Origin: a virus | IMG/VR virus record: IMGVR_UViG_3300017763_000083 | Location: 1-33,373 of that record | Direction: 5' to 3' (one strand) | Length of the DNA stretch: 33,373 nucleotides | Program-made: the position numbers and the translations under genes | Notes under the pieces: model-generated | Database searches by the model: none | Seen by the model: the letters and a program-made list of their open reading frames with translations, nothing else | Told to the model about the DNA's origin: nothing | Part shown: positions 22,537 through 29,529 of the stretch, piece by piece | Position numbering within the stretch: the first letter of the stretch is position 1 | Layout of the letters: each line of letters starts with the position of its first letter

Positions 22537-22563
22537 GAGTTCTTCACTAAGTGACTTGAACTC
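22537..22563 (-). promoter_or_regulatory. 5' UTR hairpin of the DUF262-HNH gene
   Basis: GAGTTC (22537-22542) pairs with GAACTC (22558-22563), with an inner TCAC/GTGA stem and 3-nt loop. It lies in the roughly 90-nt leader between the early promoter and the start codon. It could affect mRNA stability or translation. Confidence 0.45.
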
Positions 22564-22592
22564 ACAACTAACTTTTGTCAGTTGATAAATCT

Positions 22593-22622
22593 ATTATACT
22601 TTATAAGGGGGGGTACAGTCAA
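22593..22622 (-). promoter_or_regulatory. Early sigma70-like promoter of the DUF262-HNH gene
   Basis: TTGACT at 22617-22622, 18-nt spacer with a C7 run, and perfect TATAAT at 22593-22598. It has the same 18-nt spacing as the other early promoters, but lacks the CAGTGACAGC extension. Confidence 0.75.
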
Positions 22623-22629
22623 TAGGGTT

Positions 22630-22881
22630 TTAGATATTTTTTTGAATTAAATCTAATTCTTCTATTTTCTTGTTGATGATGTCTACTCTCTTTGGCCAGT
22701 AGATATAGTCTTTGTCAGAATCCTTTGCAAGGTTTTCCAATAGGGGACGGATGAAGTTATCTAGTTTATTGATTACTTCTGTAGCAGTGGCTGTTTTCTC
22801 TACAATCTTGGTATCGACAGACGCAAGTTCGTCTGCGTCCATCGCTGTAAATCCAAAATCATTGTATTCGATATCTGACAT
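22630..22881 (-). CDS. Hypothetical T4-like protein, 83 aa, late-promoter gene
   Basis: MSDIEYNDFGFTAMDADELASVD, then a coiled helix, then LAKDSDKDYIYWPKRVDIINKKIEEL. The F-x-F-x-x-x-D-x-D-E-L start and the K-D-Y-I-Y-W-P-x-R motif recur in small proteins of marine T4-like phages. Function unknown. An exact TATAAATA ends 5 nt before its ATG, so it is probably expressed late, unlike the cassette downstream. Confidence 0.8.
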   Translation of the reverse strand: MSDIEYNDFGFTAMDADELASVDTKIVEKTATATEVINKLDNFIRPLLENLAKDSDKDYIYWPKRVDIINKKIEELDLIQKNI

Positions 22882-22886
22882 ACTAG

Positions 22887-22894
22887 TATTTATA
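22887..22894 (-). promoter_or_regulatory. Late promoter, 5 nt before a start codon
   Basis: TATAAATA followed by CTAGT and ATG. The TAA within it is the stop codon of the upstream gene at 22890. Predicts a leaderless late mRNA. Confidence 0.7.
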
Positions 22895-23177
22895 CCGTAA
22901 CCTTCTCAACAATGTAGTTTTTGTTAGGAATGTATGCTAAATGAATTACATTAGGCACACGCATTACATCAAACTCATGTTGATGAAAGAAACCTGCTTC
23001 GGTTAGTTTCTCAACGATTTTAACTTTGCGTCTATCAAAGTCATCGTCTGAAGAGTCTTGGACTTGTATAATTACTTGTCCAGTTTTAGATAAAGCAGTC
23101 TTAAAGAGTGCTGTATCTTTCTCAGTCCACTTGTTGAATTTACCCATTAACTGAGTTGTCGGTAGTGTCCAATCCAT
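22890..23177 (-). CDS. Degenerate nucleotidyltransferase-like small protein
   Basis: A 95-aa protein. Its layout (MGKFNKWTEKDTALFKTALSKTGQVIIQVQD..., then VMRVPNVIHLAYIPNKNYIVEKV) parallels small cytidylyl/adenylyltransferase-like proteins of T4-like phages, whose N-terminus is G-R-x-Q-P-x-H-x-G-H. Here the H-x-G-H catalytic motif is replaced by W-T-E-K-D, so if related it is probably inactive as a transferase. It overlaps the upstream gene by 38 nt. Confidence 0.7.
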   Translation of the reverse strand: MDWTLPTTQLMGKFNKWTEKDTALFKTALSKTGQVIIQVQDSSDDDFDRRKVKIVEKLTEAGFFHQHEFDVMRVPNVIHLAYIPNKNYIVEKVTV

Positions 23178-23673
23178 CGTTGTCTCCTTTGGATAGTCTT
23201 ATGTGACGTTCACCTTCTAGAACAGTTCTTTTGTTAATACCTAGAGTCCACACTGCATTTTTAGGGCAAGGGTCTATGTACTCCATATCAATGGTATCAC
23301 CAATGTTGTATTCTGTAAAGTGACTTTTTTTGAGTGTGATAAATTGAGAATCCCAATTGTAGTCCGTTTGGGTTGATGCTGGGTTTCCCTGTTCTTTGTG
23401 AAAGTATAGTTTTACTTCTCCATAATATTCAAGGGGCTGGTTGATGTGGTCAAACCAGTTGCTCAAATCATTTGCTGATACAAGAATAGAATCTTCATTT
23501 GTATATACCTTGGCGTATTCTCTGTCGAACTGTAACCCTAATCTACACGACCAATCCCAAGGAATGTCCACTCTAAAAGTGTCCTTGGGAATATCGTAGT
23601 TTGGGTTGTGGGGGGTAGAACTCTTAAGAGTCGTCTTCCCCAAAGTATCCGCCATCTCGTATGATGTCTTCAT
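23140..23673 (-). CDS. Hypothetical protein, 177 aa
   Basis: A protein of mixed beta character with FRVDIPWDWSCRLGLQFDREYAKVY and LSNWFDHINQPLEYYGEVKLYFHKEQ. I do not recognise a family. The start is uncertain: ATG 23673 and ATG 23655 are both inside the end of the upstream gene (overlap 50 or 32 nt), and neither has a strong ribosome site. The long overlaps at both ends suggest dense packing. Context of late promoters upstream suggests late expression. Confidence 0.65.
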   Translation of the reverse strand: MKTSYEMADTLGKTTLKSSTPHNPNYDIPKDTFRVDIPWDWSCRLGLQFDREYAKVYTNEDSILVSANDLSNWFDHINQPLEYYGEVKLYFHKEQGNPASTQTDYNWDSQFITLKKSHFTEYNIGDTIDMEYIDPCPKNAVWTLGINKRTVLEGERHIRLSKGDNDGLDTTDNSVNG

Positions 23674-24805
23674 CTTGATGTACCATTGAGTTTTCGTCTG
23701 CTTCAGCTTCTTGGATTAAGTTCCAAGATGATTCTTCAAAGTCTTTAATCATAGCAGACTTTGTTTGGTCTTGAGAAATAACAAAACCTAATGATGTTCC
23801 AACTTCTGCAATTCTAGACTTAGTCATTTTCTGCAGTTCCATTGAGTTAGGAATTACAATTTCCTCATACTCATCTTCTACAGATTCTTTCATCTTCTGA
23901 ACTTCAGCTATAGATTCGGGGTCTTCTCTAACTTCGATTTCGACTTCACCGTCACCCTCAATAGGTTCAAAGTCATCCATCTCCATTTCAGTTACGTTAG
24001 CGTTAACATCTTCTTCTGTAACTTGTTCACCTAATGGTACGTTACCGTCTTGTCCAACTTTAATTTCAAACAATGGTGCAACGTTATCCATATCTTTTGA
24101 CTTCCCATCACTGGTTGGTAATGGTTTAAAATCAGCATCATCAAAAGAGTAAGTCCATTCCTCATCTTCAGAGAAATCAATCATGTCACCCAGTGCTTTC
24201 ATTTGGTCATCAATAGTAGAGTTATTACTATCGAAAGCTTCACGTGCTTCACTTACCTTTGCATTAAATTCTTCGTCTTCTGAAATTTGTGGTTGATTGG
24301 TAATCGTTGGAACGGGATTATTTTTTCTTGCGTTCTCAAATGCTTTTGATACGTTAGTATTAGGCATAGTAGGAACTTCTGTACCAGCAACGGGTGTTAT
24401 ACCTCTTGCAGTAATCTGTCCTTCCAATTCATTGATTCTGTTTTGAAGAATCCTAGCAGCTTCCTGTGCGGATTGAATCTTAGCTTCTGATGTTGCCTTT
24501 GCAACTTCAGCTTCTCTTCGGATTGATGCTTCTCTTTCTTCCCTTGCAACTTGGGCTTCTACTGCCATTACCTGTTGACGTTTCTGTTGCCAGACTTGGA
24601 AGTCTTGAAGTTCCGCAAGACAGTCGTTTCGGATTTGATTTAATACAGTGAGTTCATCACCTTTGATGCTACCTCTTGCTAATGCAATATCGACTAGGGA
24701 TAAAATACCCTGTACGTCTTCAAACGTAATATGCGTCATTGAGTAGTTCAATGGAACGTCATTAAGTTCTGGCGGTAGTTGGAATGTTGATTCAGTTTCA
24801 TTCAT
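23624..24805 (-). CDS. Acidic coiled-coil protein, possible virion or scaffold-type protein
   Basis: A 393-aa acidic protein. Residues 70-135 form a long coiled coil (VMAVEAQVAREEREASIRRE, then AARILQNRINELEGQI), followed by a Pro/Asn-rich and then Glu/Asp-rich disordered region (190-310). Near 325-360 the segment LQKMTKSRIAEVGTSLGFVISQ looks like a SAP/Rho-N-type helix-loop-helix DNA-binding unit. N-terminal block NYSMTHITFEDVQGILSLVD recurs in marine T4-like phages. GGAG lies 9-10 nt upstream, and a GATAAATA box about 107 nt upstream. Function unknown. Confidence 0.8.
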   Translation of the reverse strand: MNETESTFQLPPELNDVPLNYSMTHITFEDVQGILSLVDIALARGSIKGDELTVLNQIRNDCLAELQDFQVWQQKRQQVMAVEAQVAREEREASIRREAEVAKATSEAKIQSAQEAARILQNRINELEGQITARGITPVAGTEVPTMPNTNVSKAFENARKNNPVPTITNQPQISEDEEFNAKVSEAREAFDSNNSTIDDQMKALGDMIDFSEDEEWTYSFDDADFKPLPTSDGKSKDMDNVAPLFEIKVGQDGNVPLGEQVTEEDVNANVTEMEMDDFEPIEGDGEVEIEVREDPESIAEVQKMKESVEDEYEEIVIPNSMELQKMTKSRIAEVGTSLGFVISQDQTKSAMIKDFEESSWNLIQEAEADENSMVHQDEDIIRDGGYFGEDDS

Positions 24806-24920
24806 AATTTAGTTTCTCCATGGAGCAGAACACGACTATTAATTGGCTTATTGAGCATGACAATTTTGTATCATATACTCTCTTGTCTATGTATAGTCTC
24901 GGTCTACAATTATATTTATC
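24806..24920 (-). promoter_or_regulatory. Intergenic leader with a candidate late promoter
   Basis: GATAAATA at 24913-24920, sharing one base with the upstream stop codon, followed by a leader of about 107 nt and a GGAG ribosome site before the 393-aa gene. No open frame in it. The T-to-G first base and long leader make the promoter less certain than others. Confidence 0.45.
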
Positions 24921-25435
24921 TATCCTAATAGTTGAGGAAACGCTATTTTTACAGCTTCTTCATTGATATTTTTAAACGGAAACTTACCTTGATGAATCAA
25001 GTCCATCATCTCTGCTTCTTTAGCAGGGATACCTTCTAACATGCCAATCCACATGGATTCACGTTTTGGTTGTGGTAGTTGTTCGGTTACAAAATACTTA
25101 AACAACTTGTGTTCAAATCTTAAACTTGTTGGTGCAAGGTCTGTTGACGGTGCATCATCGTTTCTAAAAGGTGTAGCACCTTCGGGTAGGGTGGAAACTA
25201 TTGCGGGGTCAAATGCCCACTTCAATACTTTACTTACTGCACCATTTCTTTCATTGTAAACTTTCAGACCGTGTGCCTGTTTGTCCACTTCGTCAACTAG
25301 GTTTGCTTGTCCTAGTATTTCAAAAACGTCTGCATCATTTGTGAGAGTCTTTCTCTCCGTTGGCATACCTTCCATAAGAGGTTTGTTTGGTGCGCCTTTT
25401 GGCCTACCTCTGCCTTTTTTCTTTTCTTCTGTCAT
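24920..25435 (-). CDS. AT-hook protein of T4-like phages, unknown function
   Basis: A 171-aa protein. The N-terminus KKGRGRPKGAPNKP is an AT-hook (R-G-R-P core, residues 6-14), which binds the minor groove of AT-rich DNA. Later: DADVFEILGQAN, WAFDPAIVSTLPEGATPF and FRNDDAPSTDLAPTSLRFEHKLFKYF, a pattern common beside RNase H in marine T4-like phages. In T4 the rnh neighbour is the DNA-binding DsbA; I see no clear sequence relation. Overlaps rnh by ATGA. Confidence 0.8.
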   Translation of the reverse strand: MTEEKKKGRGRPKGAPNKPLMEGMPTERKTLTNDADVFEILGQANLVDEVDKQAHGLKVYNERNGAVSKVLKWAFDPAIVSTLPEGATPFRNDDAPSTDLAPTSLRFEHKLFKYFVTEQLPQPKRESMWIGMLEGIPAKEAEMMDLIHQGKFPFKNINEEAVKIAFPQLLG

Positions 25436-26268
25436 AGTCTGAAATCCTCAACATTATTTAATAGGTCATCTAACCTATGTGTTCGCAAGTAGTCAAAAAC
25501 TTTTCCTGTTACAGGGGTGGTGTTCTGATACTCATTCATTACACTATCTTCTATGTCCTGTGGGATAAAATCAAAGTCAATTAGAGTTTGATTTCTGAGA
25601 TAGTTCCTATAGTATTTATCATCGTTTTCAATGGTGATTCTCATGTAAGCATCAAACACTGCTTTACGCAATGGTGTTTGTCTGATACCTTCAGCTAGAC
25701 AATTATCATTAGAAAGGATATTCGGAATACCATCCGACTTATCACCTCTCAAGGTGTGTTCTTTTAAAAACCCTTCAGCGTCATCTTGAACCACAAATTT
25801 ATTTAGGTTCGGTGACCACTGTTTTACGTATGAGTATTTATGTAGTTGTTGAAAGTCTTTATCTCCACTTACAATGAGTACGGGTTCTTTTGATTGTTTT
25901 GTTAGTACAGCAATGATATCATCGGCTTCTGCCATATCTACTGCCATGTATCTGTATGGAAAGTTCTCTTTGATTTCCATCTTAACTTTGTGAAGGGTAT
26001 CGAATATGAGAGTCCAATCCATACCACTAGCATCACGTGTCTTTTTACGGTTTGCTTTGTATAGGGGGAAGAACTTCTTACGCCAGTTATTTGAAGAGTC
26101 GGTGCACAATACAATTTCACCATACTCCTCAGAGTACCGCTTCTGATAATTACGTAATGAGTTTATAATCATATGACGTAGCAAGTCTTCACTTACCTCA
26201 CCATCATTGATTTTGAGTTGTGCCATAAGACCAGCAATGATGGTCTGGCTAAAATCTATTAATATCAT
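25432..26268 (-). CDS. rnh: RNase H, 5'-3' exonuclease (FEN-1 family)
   Basis: A 278-aa protein; T4 RNase H is 305 aa. It removes RNA primers and flaps from lagging-strand fragments. FEN-type residues are visible: ILIDFSQT (D5), IVLCTDSSNNWRKKFFPLYKANRKK (Asp and basic cluster), MAEADDIIAVL, VSGDKDFQQL and LRGDKSDGIPNIL, giving the acidic metal-binding set. The C-terminal part is helical. It overlaps both neighbours by 4 nt. ATAAATA-like boxes inside it do not precede a gene. Confidence 0.94.
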   Translation of the reverse strand: MILIDFSQTIIAGLMAQLKINDGEVSEDLLRHMIINSLRNYQKRYSEEYGEIVLCTDSSNNWRKKFFPLYKANRKKTRDASGMDWTLIFDTLHKVKMEIKENFPYRYMAVDMAEADDIIAVLTKQSKEPVLIVSGDKDFQQLHKYSYVKQWSPNLNKFVVQDDAEGFLKEHTLRGDKSDGIPNILSNDNCLAEGIRQTPLRKAVFDAYMRITIENDDKYYRNYLRNQTLIDFDFIPQDIEDSVMNEYQNTTPVTGKVFDYLRTHRLDDLLNNVEDFRL

Positions 26269-26981
26269 TTGACCACTTTTATTAAAATCGTATTTTTAGT
26301 AATAAGATTGTTTTCGGGTACTTTGGACTTCGTCTTCAACTCATCCATAAATCCGTTAGCAATTATATTACCACCTTTAATAAGCCTATCAAGTAATTTG
26401 ATATCTGTCAAGGTCTTTTCTTCAACTTTATCAACTGATACTATTTTAGTTGCTTTGACGTTTAATCCATAAGAACTATAACATCTTATCTTTCGGGTCT
26501 TAACGTTGTATGTAAATAGTTTCTTAGCACGTATAATTTCCAGTGGGTCGATTTCATGCAATCCTGTCTCATGGTGAGTAGGTTTGTCTTTCGACATTGC
26601 TCTAAGTTTTTTAACCTTTTGTTCAGCGGTTTGAACTCTTGCTTTACGTACTGTCTTATTTTCTACCAACCATGTAGCAATAGAAGAATCAATATCCTCT
26701 AAGAACTTAAGAAATTTCTTTTTCTTTGCGGGGGTGAAGTGTGAGTATCCTTCCTCTAGTTGTTCGCAACCTTCTTCGTTACGAACTTCATACTTCATAT
26801 CTTCCAGTAGTCCTTGCATGTGCTTAACCACCATGGGGCTATAACCCAATCGGTTCAACCACTTGGTCATTTCAAATTTCTTTGGATAGTTGTCGATTGC
26901 GTATTCTACGTCACCCCACGCTTCTAAAGCTTTATCACGACACCGTTCTTGAATACTCGGTTTAGTCTGTTGCTGAATCAT
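26265..26981 (-). CDS. Conserved T4-like hypothetical protein, 238 aa
   Basis: Basic protein with helical N-terminus (YAIDNYPKKFEMTKWLNRLGYSPMVVKHM), a stretch YSHFTPAKKKKFLKFLEDIDSSIATWL, a Lys-rich linker (RKARVQTAEQKVKKLRAM), and a conserved-looking segment DPLEIIRAKKLFTYNVKTRKIR..SYGLNVKATKI near 150-185. The last part recurs in marine T4-like phages without known function. Overlaps the RimK-RimB gene by 20 nt. Perhaps nucleic-acid-binding, judged by charge. Confidence 0.8.
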   Translation of the reverse strand: MIQQQTKPSIQERCRDKALEAWGDVEYAIDNYPKKFEMTKWLNRLGYSPMVVKHMQGLLEDMKYEVRNEEGCEQLEEGYSHFTPAKKKKFLKFLEDIDSSIATWLVENKTVRKARVQTAEQKVKKLRAMSKDKPTHHETGLHEIDPLEIIRAKKLFTYNVKTRKIRCYSSYGLNVKATKIVSVDKVEEKTLTDIKLLDRLIKGGNIIANGFMDELKTKSKVPENNLITKNTILIKVVK

Positions 26982-28350
26982 CTCTTCTATTAGTTAACAA
27001 AAACTTCCTCGCTGGATTAATCATTAGGTTCGCCCTTTTCATAAAGTCACGATTGACTAAAAAGGGGATTGAATTCCTTTTGTCTAAAGACACCTCTTGT
27101 TCATATATAGTATTTAAGAAGTTTATCTCCATCTTTACAACAGGTCTTTCTTCTTCGGGTTTGATAAGAGAAACCATTCTCTCTAACTTAGCAGAGTGTT
27201 TCTTACCATGCCACCCAGTCCATGTAACTTTCTTACCCTTAATGTTTACGTCTTCAGCATGTAACGAGCACACGGTAGTGTTGTTTCCCGTGTCCAACTT
27301 AGCGGTCATTTCTTCTCCATCAATCTCCATGGTCTCAAGGACACCACACTCTTTCGGTGAGTATTTCCATATTTCCCTGTCCATGTACTTGTCAATAACA
27401 AGTTCAGAGACGTTCTGTTTGATGATGTTACTTATACCTGCTGTTCCAGGCGAATGATTAACTTCGATAATATATGGTGCATCCTTATCCCTATTCTTTG
27501 CGGGGATAAAGTCAACACCTACCCACTGTCCATTCACTGCTTTAGCTGCTTGTAGACATTGGTCTTTTTCTAGGTCAGTGAGTTCTACCTCATCTGCCTT
27601 TGCACCTTGTGACATATTACTTCTAAAGTCACCAGTGATTTTGTTACGTTTCATTGCACCGATAATTTCTCTGTTAACGATTACAACTCTAACGTCATAG
27701 TCTGATTCAATATATTCCTGTAGTAAGATATCACAGAAGGGGTCAATCTTATAAATCAAACTTACTTGGGATTGTAGAGAACGTTCTGTTTCGATTAGAA
27801 GAACTCCAACACCCTTACTGCCCTGTAGTGTCTTAAGCACCATAGGGAATTCATTGTCTAATGCTTCATGTGCTCTATCAACTGTTTCGGGTTCATCGTT
27901 TGGAATCAAAACAGTTCGTGGTTGGTTCATACCAATCTCTTGAAGTCTAAGGTAAGTTCTAAACTTATCCGAGCACACCTCAATACACTCACGTGGATTA
28001 CACGTAGCAATACCATATCGTTCAATCTGAGAAATCAAATCAAGGTAAGAATCTTTACGGGTTACACTTCCACGGTTCATGACGATTGTGTCAGCGTCTA
28101 ATACAAAACCTTTATCATCGTCTGCATTGTGAACACGAATCTCACCAGTGTCTTGGTCTCGGATAACAAAAGCACCGTTGACTCTGCAGTTATAAACTTC
28201 TAGTTTATTCTTCTCTGCGGCTCTCACTAGTTTAGTAGAACTTGCATTATCCTTAACTGTCTTTGGTCTATCTGCGAGCACAACAAGACGGAAGGGTACT
28301 TTCGTATCCTTGTCTGTCGCCTCTGATATGATTTCGTTAAATGTTTTCAT
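26962..28350 (-). CDS. RimK-like ATP-grasp ligase fused to RimB-like aspartic protease, with capsid-targeting-like leader
   Basis: A 462-aa fusion. Residues 1-11, MKTFNEIISEA, closely match the T4 internal-protein leader MKTYQEFIAEA, cut by the prohead protease after Glu10. Residues 20-320 are RimK-like: SDKFRTYLRLQEIG (128-140), FPMVLKTLQGSKGVGV (K173), ILLQEYIESDYDVRVV, FRSNMSQGA and IIEVNHSPG (E296, N298). Residues 335-455 resemble the retropepsin-like RimB partner: MTAKLDTGNNTT (D353-T-G) and IPFLVNRDFMKRANLMINPARKFL. RimK adds Glu to the tail of ribosomal protein S6 in E. coli; the phage substrate is unknown. A late promoter box lies 27 nt upstream. Confidence 0.88.
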   Translation of the reverse strand: MKTFNEIISEATDKDTKVPFRLVVLADRPKTVKDNASSTKLVRAAEKNKLEVYNCRVNGAFVIRDQDTGEIRVHNADDDKGFVLDADTIVMNRGSVTRKDSYLDLISQIERYGIATCNPRECIEVCSDKFRTYLRLQEIGMNQPRTVLIPNDEPETVDRAHEALDNEFPMVLKTLQGSKGVGVLLIETERSLQSQVSLIYKIDPFCDILLQEYIESDYDVRVVIVNREIIGAMKRNKITGDFRSNMSQGAKADEVELTDLEKDQCLQAAKAVNGQWVGVDFIPAKNRDKDAPYIIEVNHSPGTAGISNIIKQNVSELVIDKYMDREIWKYSPKECGVLETMEIDGEEMTAKLDTGNNTTVCSLHAEDVNIKGKKVTWTGWHGKKHSAKLERMVSLIKPEEERPVVKMEINFLNTIYEQEVSLDKRNSIPFLVNRDFMKRANLMINPARKFLLTNRRDDSATD

Positions 28351-28376
28351 TAATTCCTAAAATAAGTTATGTTCTA

Positions 28377-28709
28377 CTATTTATCATGTAACCTAACAAA
28401 TGCTTCAGCATCCATAACAATTAATGGTTTAGACCGATTACGTTTAATAACGACTAATGGTTCATAACCCTTGCAATTTTCAGAAGCCTGTTCGTATGCC
28501 TTCCATACATTAACTGCCTCTTGATTCTTACATTCTACACTATAGGGAAAGATTTGTCTAGTCTGTTTTCCCATGATGATATCTTCACCTTGGGAACCCA
28601 TGGGTCTAGACTCTAAATCTTCGGGGTCTGCTTTAAGTTCTTCTACTAGTAAATTAGCAAACCACTTCTGTAACAGTCTTCCTTTTGCTTTTGCGCTAGA
28701 CGTTTTCAT
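28377..28709 (-). CDS. Small PD-(D/E)XK nuclease-like protein
   Basis: A 110-aa protein beginning MKTSSAKAKGRLLQKWFANLL. Motifs SRPMGSQGEDI (E42, D43) and FPYSVECKNQEAV (E59, K61) give a D-x(n)-E-x-K core like Holliday-junction-resolvase or RecB-type nucleases. This family is frequent in phages. The likely role is DNA processing or repair. Its last codons form the late promoter box for the RimK-RimB gene. MKTSSA is not a match to the capsid leader. Confidence 0.82.
   Translation of the reverse strand: MKTSSAKAKGRLLQKWFANLLVEELKADPEDLESRPMGSQGEDIIMGKQTRQIFPYSVECKNQEAVNVWKAYEQASENCKGYEPLVVIKRNRSKPLIVMDAEAFVRLHDK
28378..28385 (-). promoter_or_regulatory. Late promoter upstream of the RimK-RimB gene
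   Basis: GATAAATA with 27 nt to the ATG and AGGA in between. The box is made of the final codons and stop of the preceding gene. It is a one-base mismatch to the T4 octamer. Confidence 0.5.
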
Positions 28710-28924
28710 GGGTGTACATCAATACAAAGGGCTTCTTTATCACTAAAGTGATATCCCATTGCTTTCATAAATCCTTCTAATACTTCTACCATATCATCAC
28801 GTGATAAATCTTTTTGCATTACATCAATGGTAACACGGGTATTCACAGAAGAACTGTGCTCATAGGGGTTACATACCAATTGCATGTAGGGTTTGTCTAA
28901 TGCTGGGTTATCATATATGTTCAT
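28706..28924 (-). CDS. Hypothetical protein, 72 aa
   Basis: A small protein with MNIYDNPALDKPYMQLVCNPYEH, a beta stretch NTRVTIDVMQKDLSRDDMVEVLEGFMKAMGY, and Cys64 near the end. The alpha/beta pattern suggests a compact fold, possibly regulatory. It overlaps both neighbours by 4 nt. No family recognised. Confidence 0.75.
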   Translation of the reverse strand: MNIYDNPALDKPYMQLVCNPYEHSSSVNTRVTIDVMQKDLSRDDMVEVLEGFMKAMGYHFSDKEALCIDVHP

Positions 28925-29196
28925 AATTTAATCGCCAATAATAATAAAATTGCTAATAGTGTTATGTTAGTAAAAAAGATACCAATTGCTAGAATGGTAT
29001 GATACCAAATCCATCTTGTCTTGTACGCATTCTCAATTGATATGTCGTTGGGGTCAACATCATCTTTCATCATGTCGATTACTTCGGGTTTTATCGACAC
29101 ATCATCTTTGTGTTCATTCCATGCATCATCAAACTTTTTGTCAGCTTCCAACTCATGACGCCATCCCCATTCTATAAATTTATTCCACCACTTCAT
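28921..29196 (-). CDS. Small membrane protein, 91 aa
   Basis: The first 60 residues are hydrophilic and charged (MKWWNKFIEWGWRHELEADKK...). A single long hydrophobic segment occupies 63-89 (IWYHTILAIGIFFTNITLLAILLLL). This is a membrane-anchored protein with cytoplasmic N-terminal half, or two short helices in a hairpin. Related small proteins occur in T4-like marine phages. Role unknown; an accessory lysis or membrane role is only a guess. Confidence 0.75.
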   Translation of the reverse strand: MKWWNKFIEWGWRHELEADKKFDDAWNEHKDDVSIKPEVIDMMKDDVDPNDISIENAYKTRWIWYHTILAIGIFFTNITLLAILLLLAIKL

Positions 29197-29211
29197 TATA
29201 TAATTACCTTT

Positions 29212-29529
29212 TTAAAATATTACTGAGACTCCGCATCCGCAACGGGATTGTTCATCGGGGTTGATGATTTCAAATTGTTCGTTGATTCCTCGCACGACAT
29301 AATCAAGAGTGGCATGTCGTAGGAGTGGAGCGGACTGCTCATCGATACGTATAGAGAACTTTCCATAGTCGAACACTTTGTCTGTGGGTTCGTTTTCACT
29401 TGGTTCGTTGAAACGGAATACGTACTCCATCCCAGCACAACCCCCACCAGTGAGACCGATACGAATAACATGATGATTGGTGCTAGTCTTTTCAATTAAT
29501 TTTCCTATTGCAGTATTGGTTACTTCCAT
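29212..29529 (-). CDS. A-type iron-sulfur carrier (IscA/HesB family)
   Basis: A 105-aa protein of normal family length. All three cluster-binding cysteines are present: C31 in GGGCAG, and C97 and C99 in CGCG near the C-terminus (97-100), with the usual spacing. IscA/SufA/ErpA proteins receive and pass on Fe-S clusters; phage copies are known in marine T4-like phages. It may help maturation of phage or host Fe-S enzymes. An exact late octamer TATAAATA ends 5 nt before its ATG, made from the last codons of the carbamoyltransferase gene. Confidence 0.93.
   Translation of the reverse strand: MEVTNTAIGKLIEKTSTNHHVIRIGLTGGGCAGMEYVFRFNEPSENEPTDKVFDYGKFSIRIDEQSAPLLRHATLDYVVRGINEQFEIINPDEQSRCGCGVSVIF

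Noticed and set aside
25613-25841. Two ATAAATA boxes inside rnh (25613-25619 and 25835-25841)
   Set aside because: They lack the leading T of the octamer and no start codon follows at short distance; treated as chance in AT-rich coding DNA.
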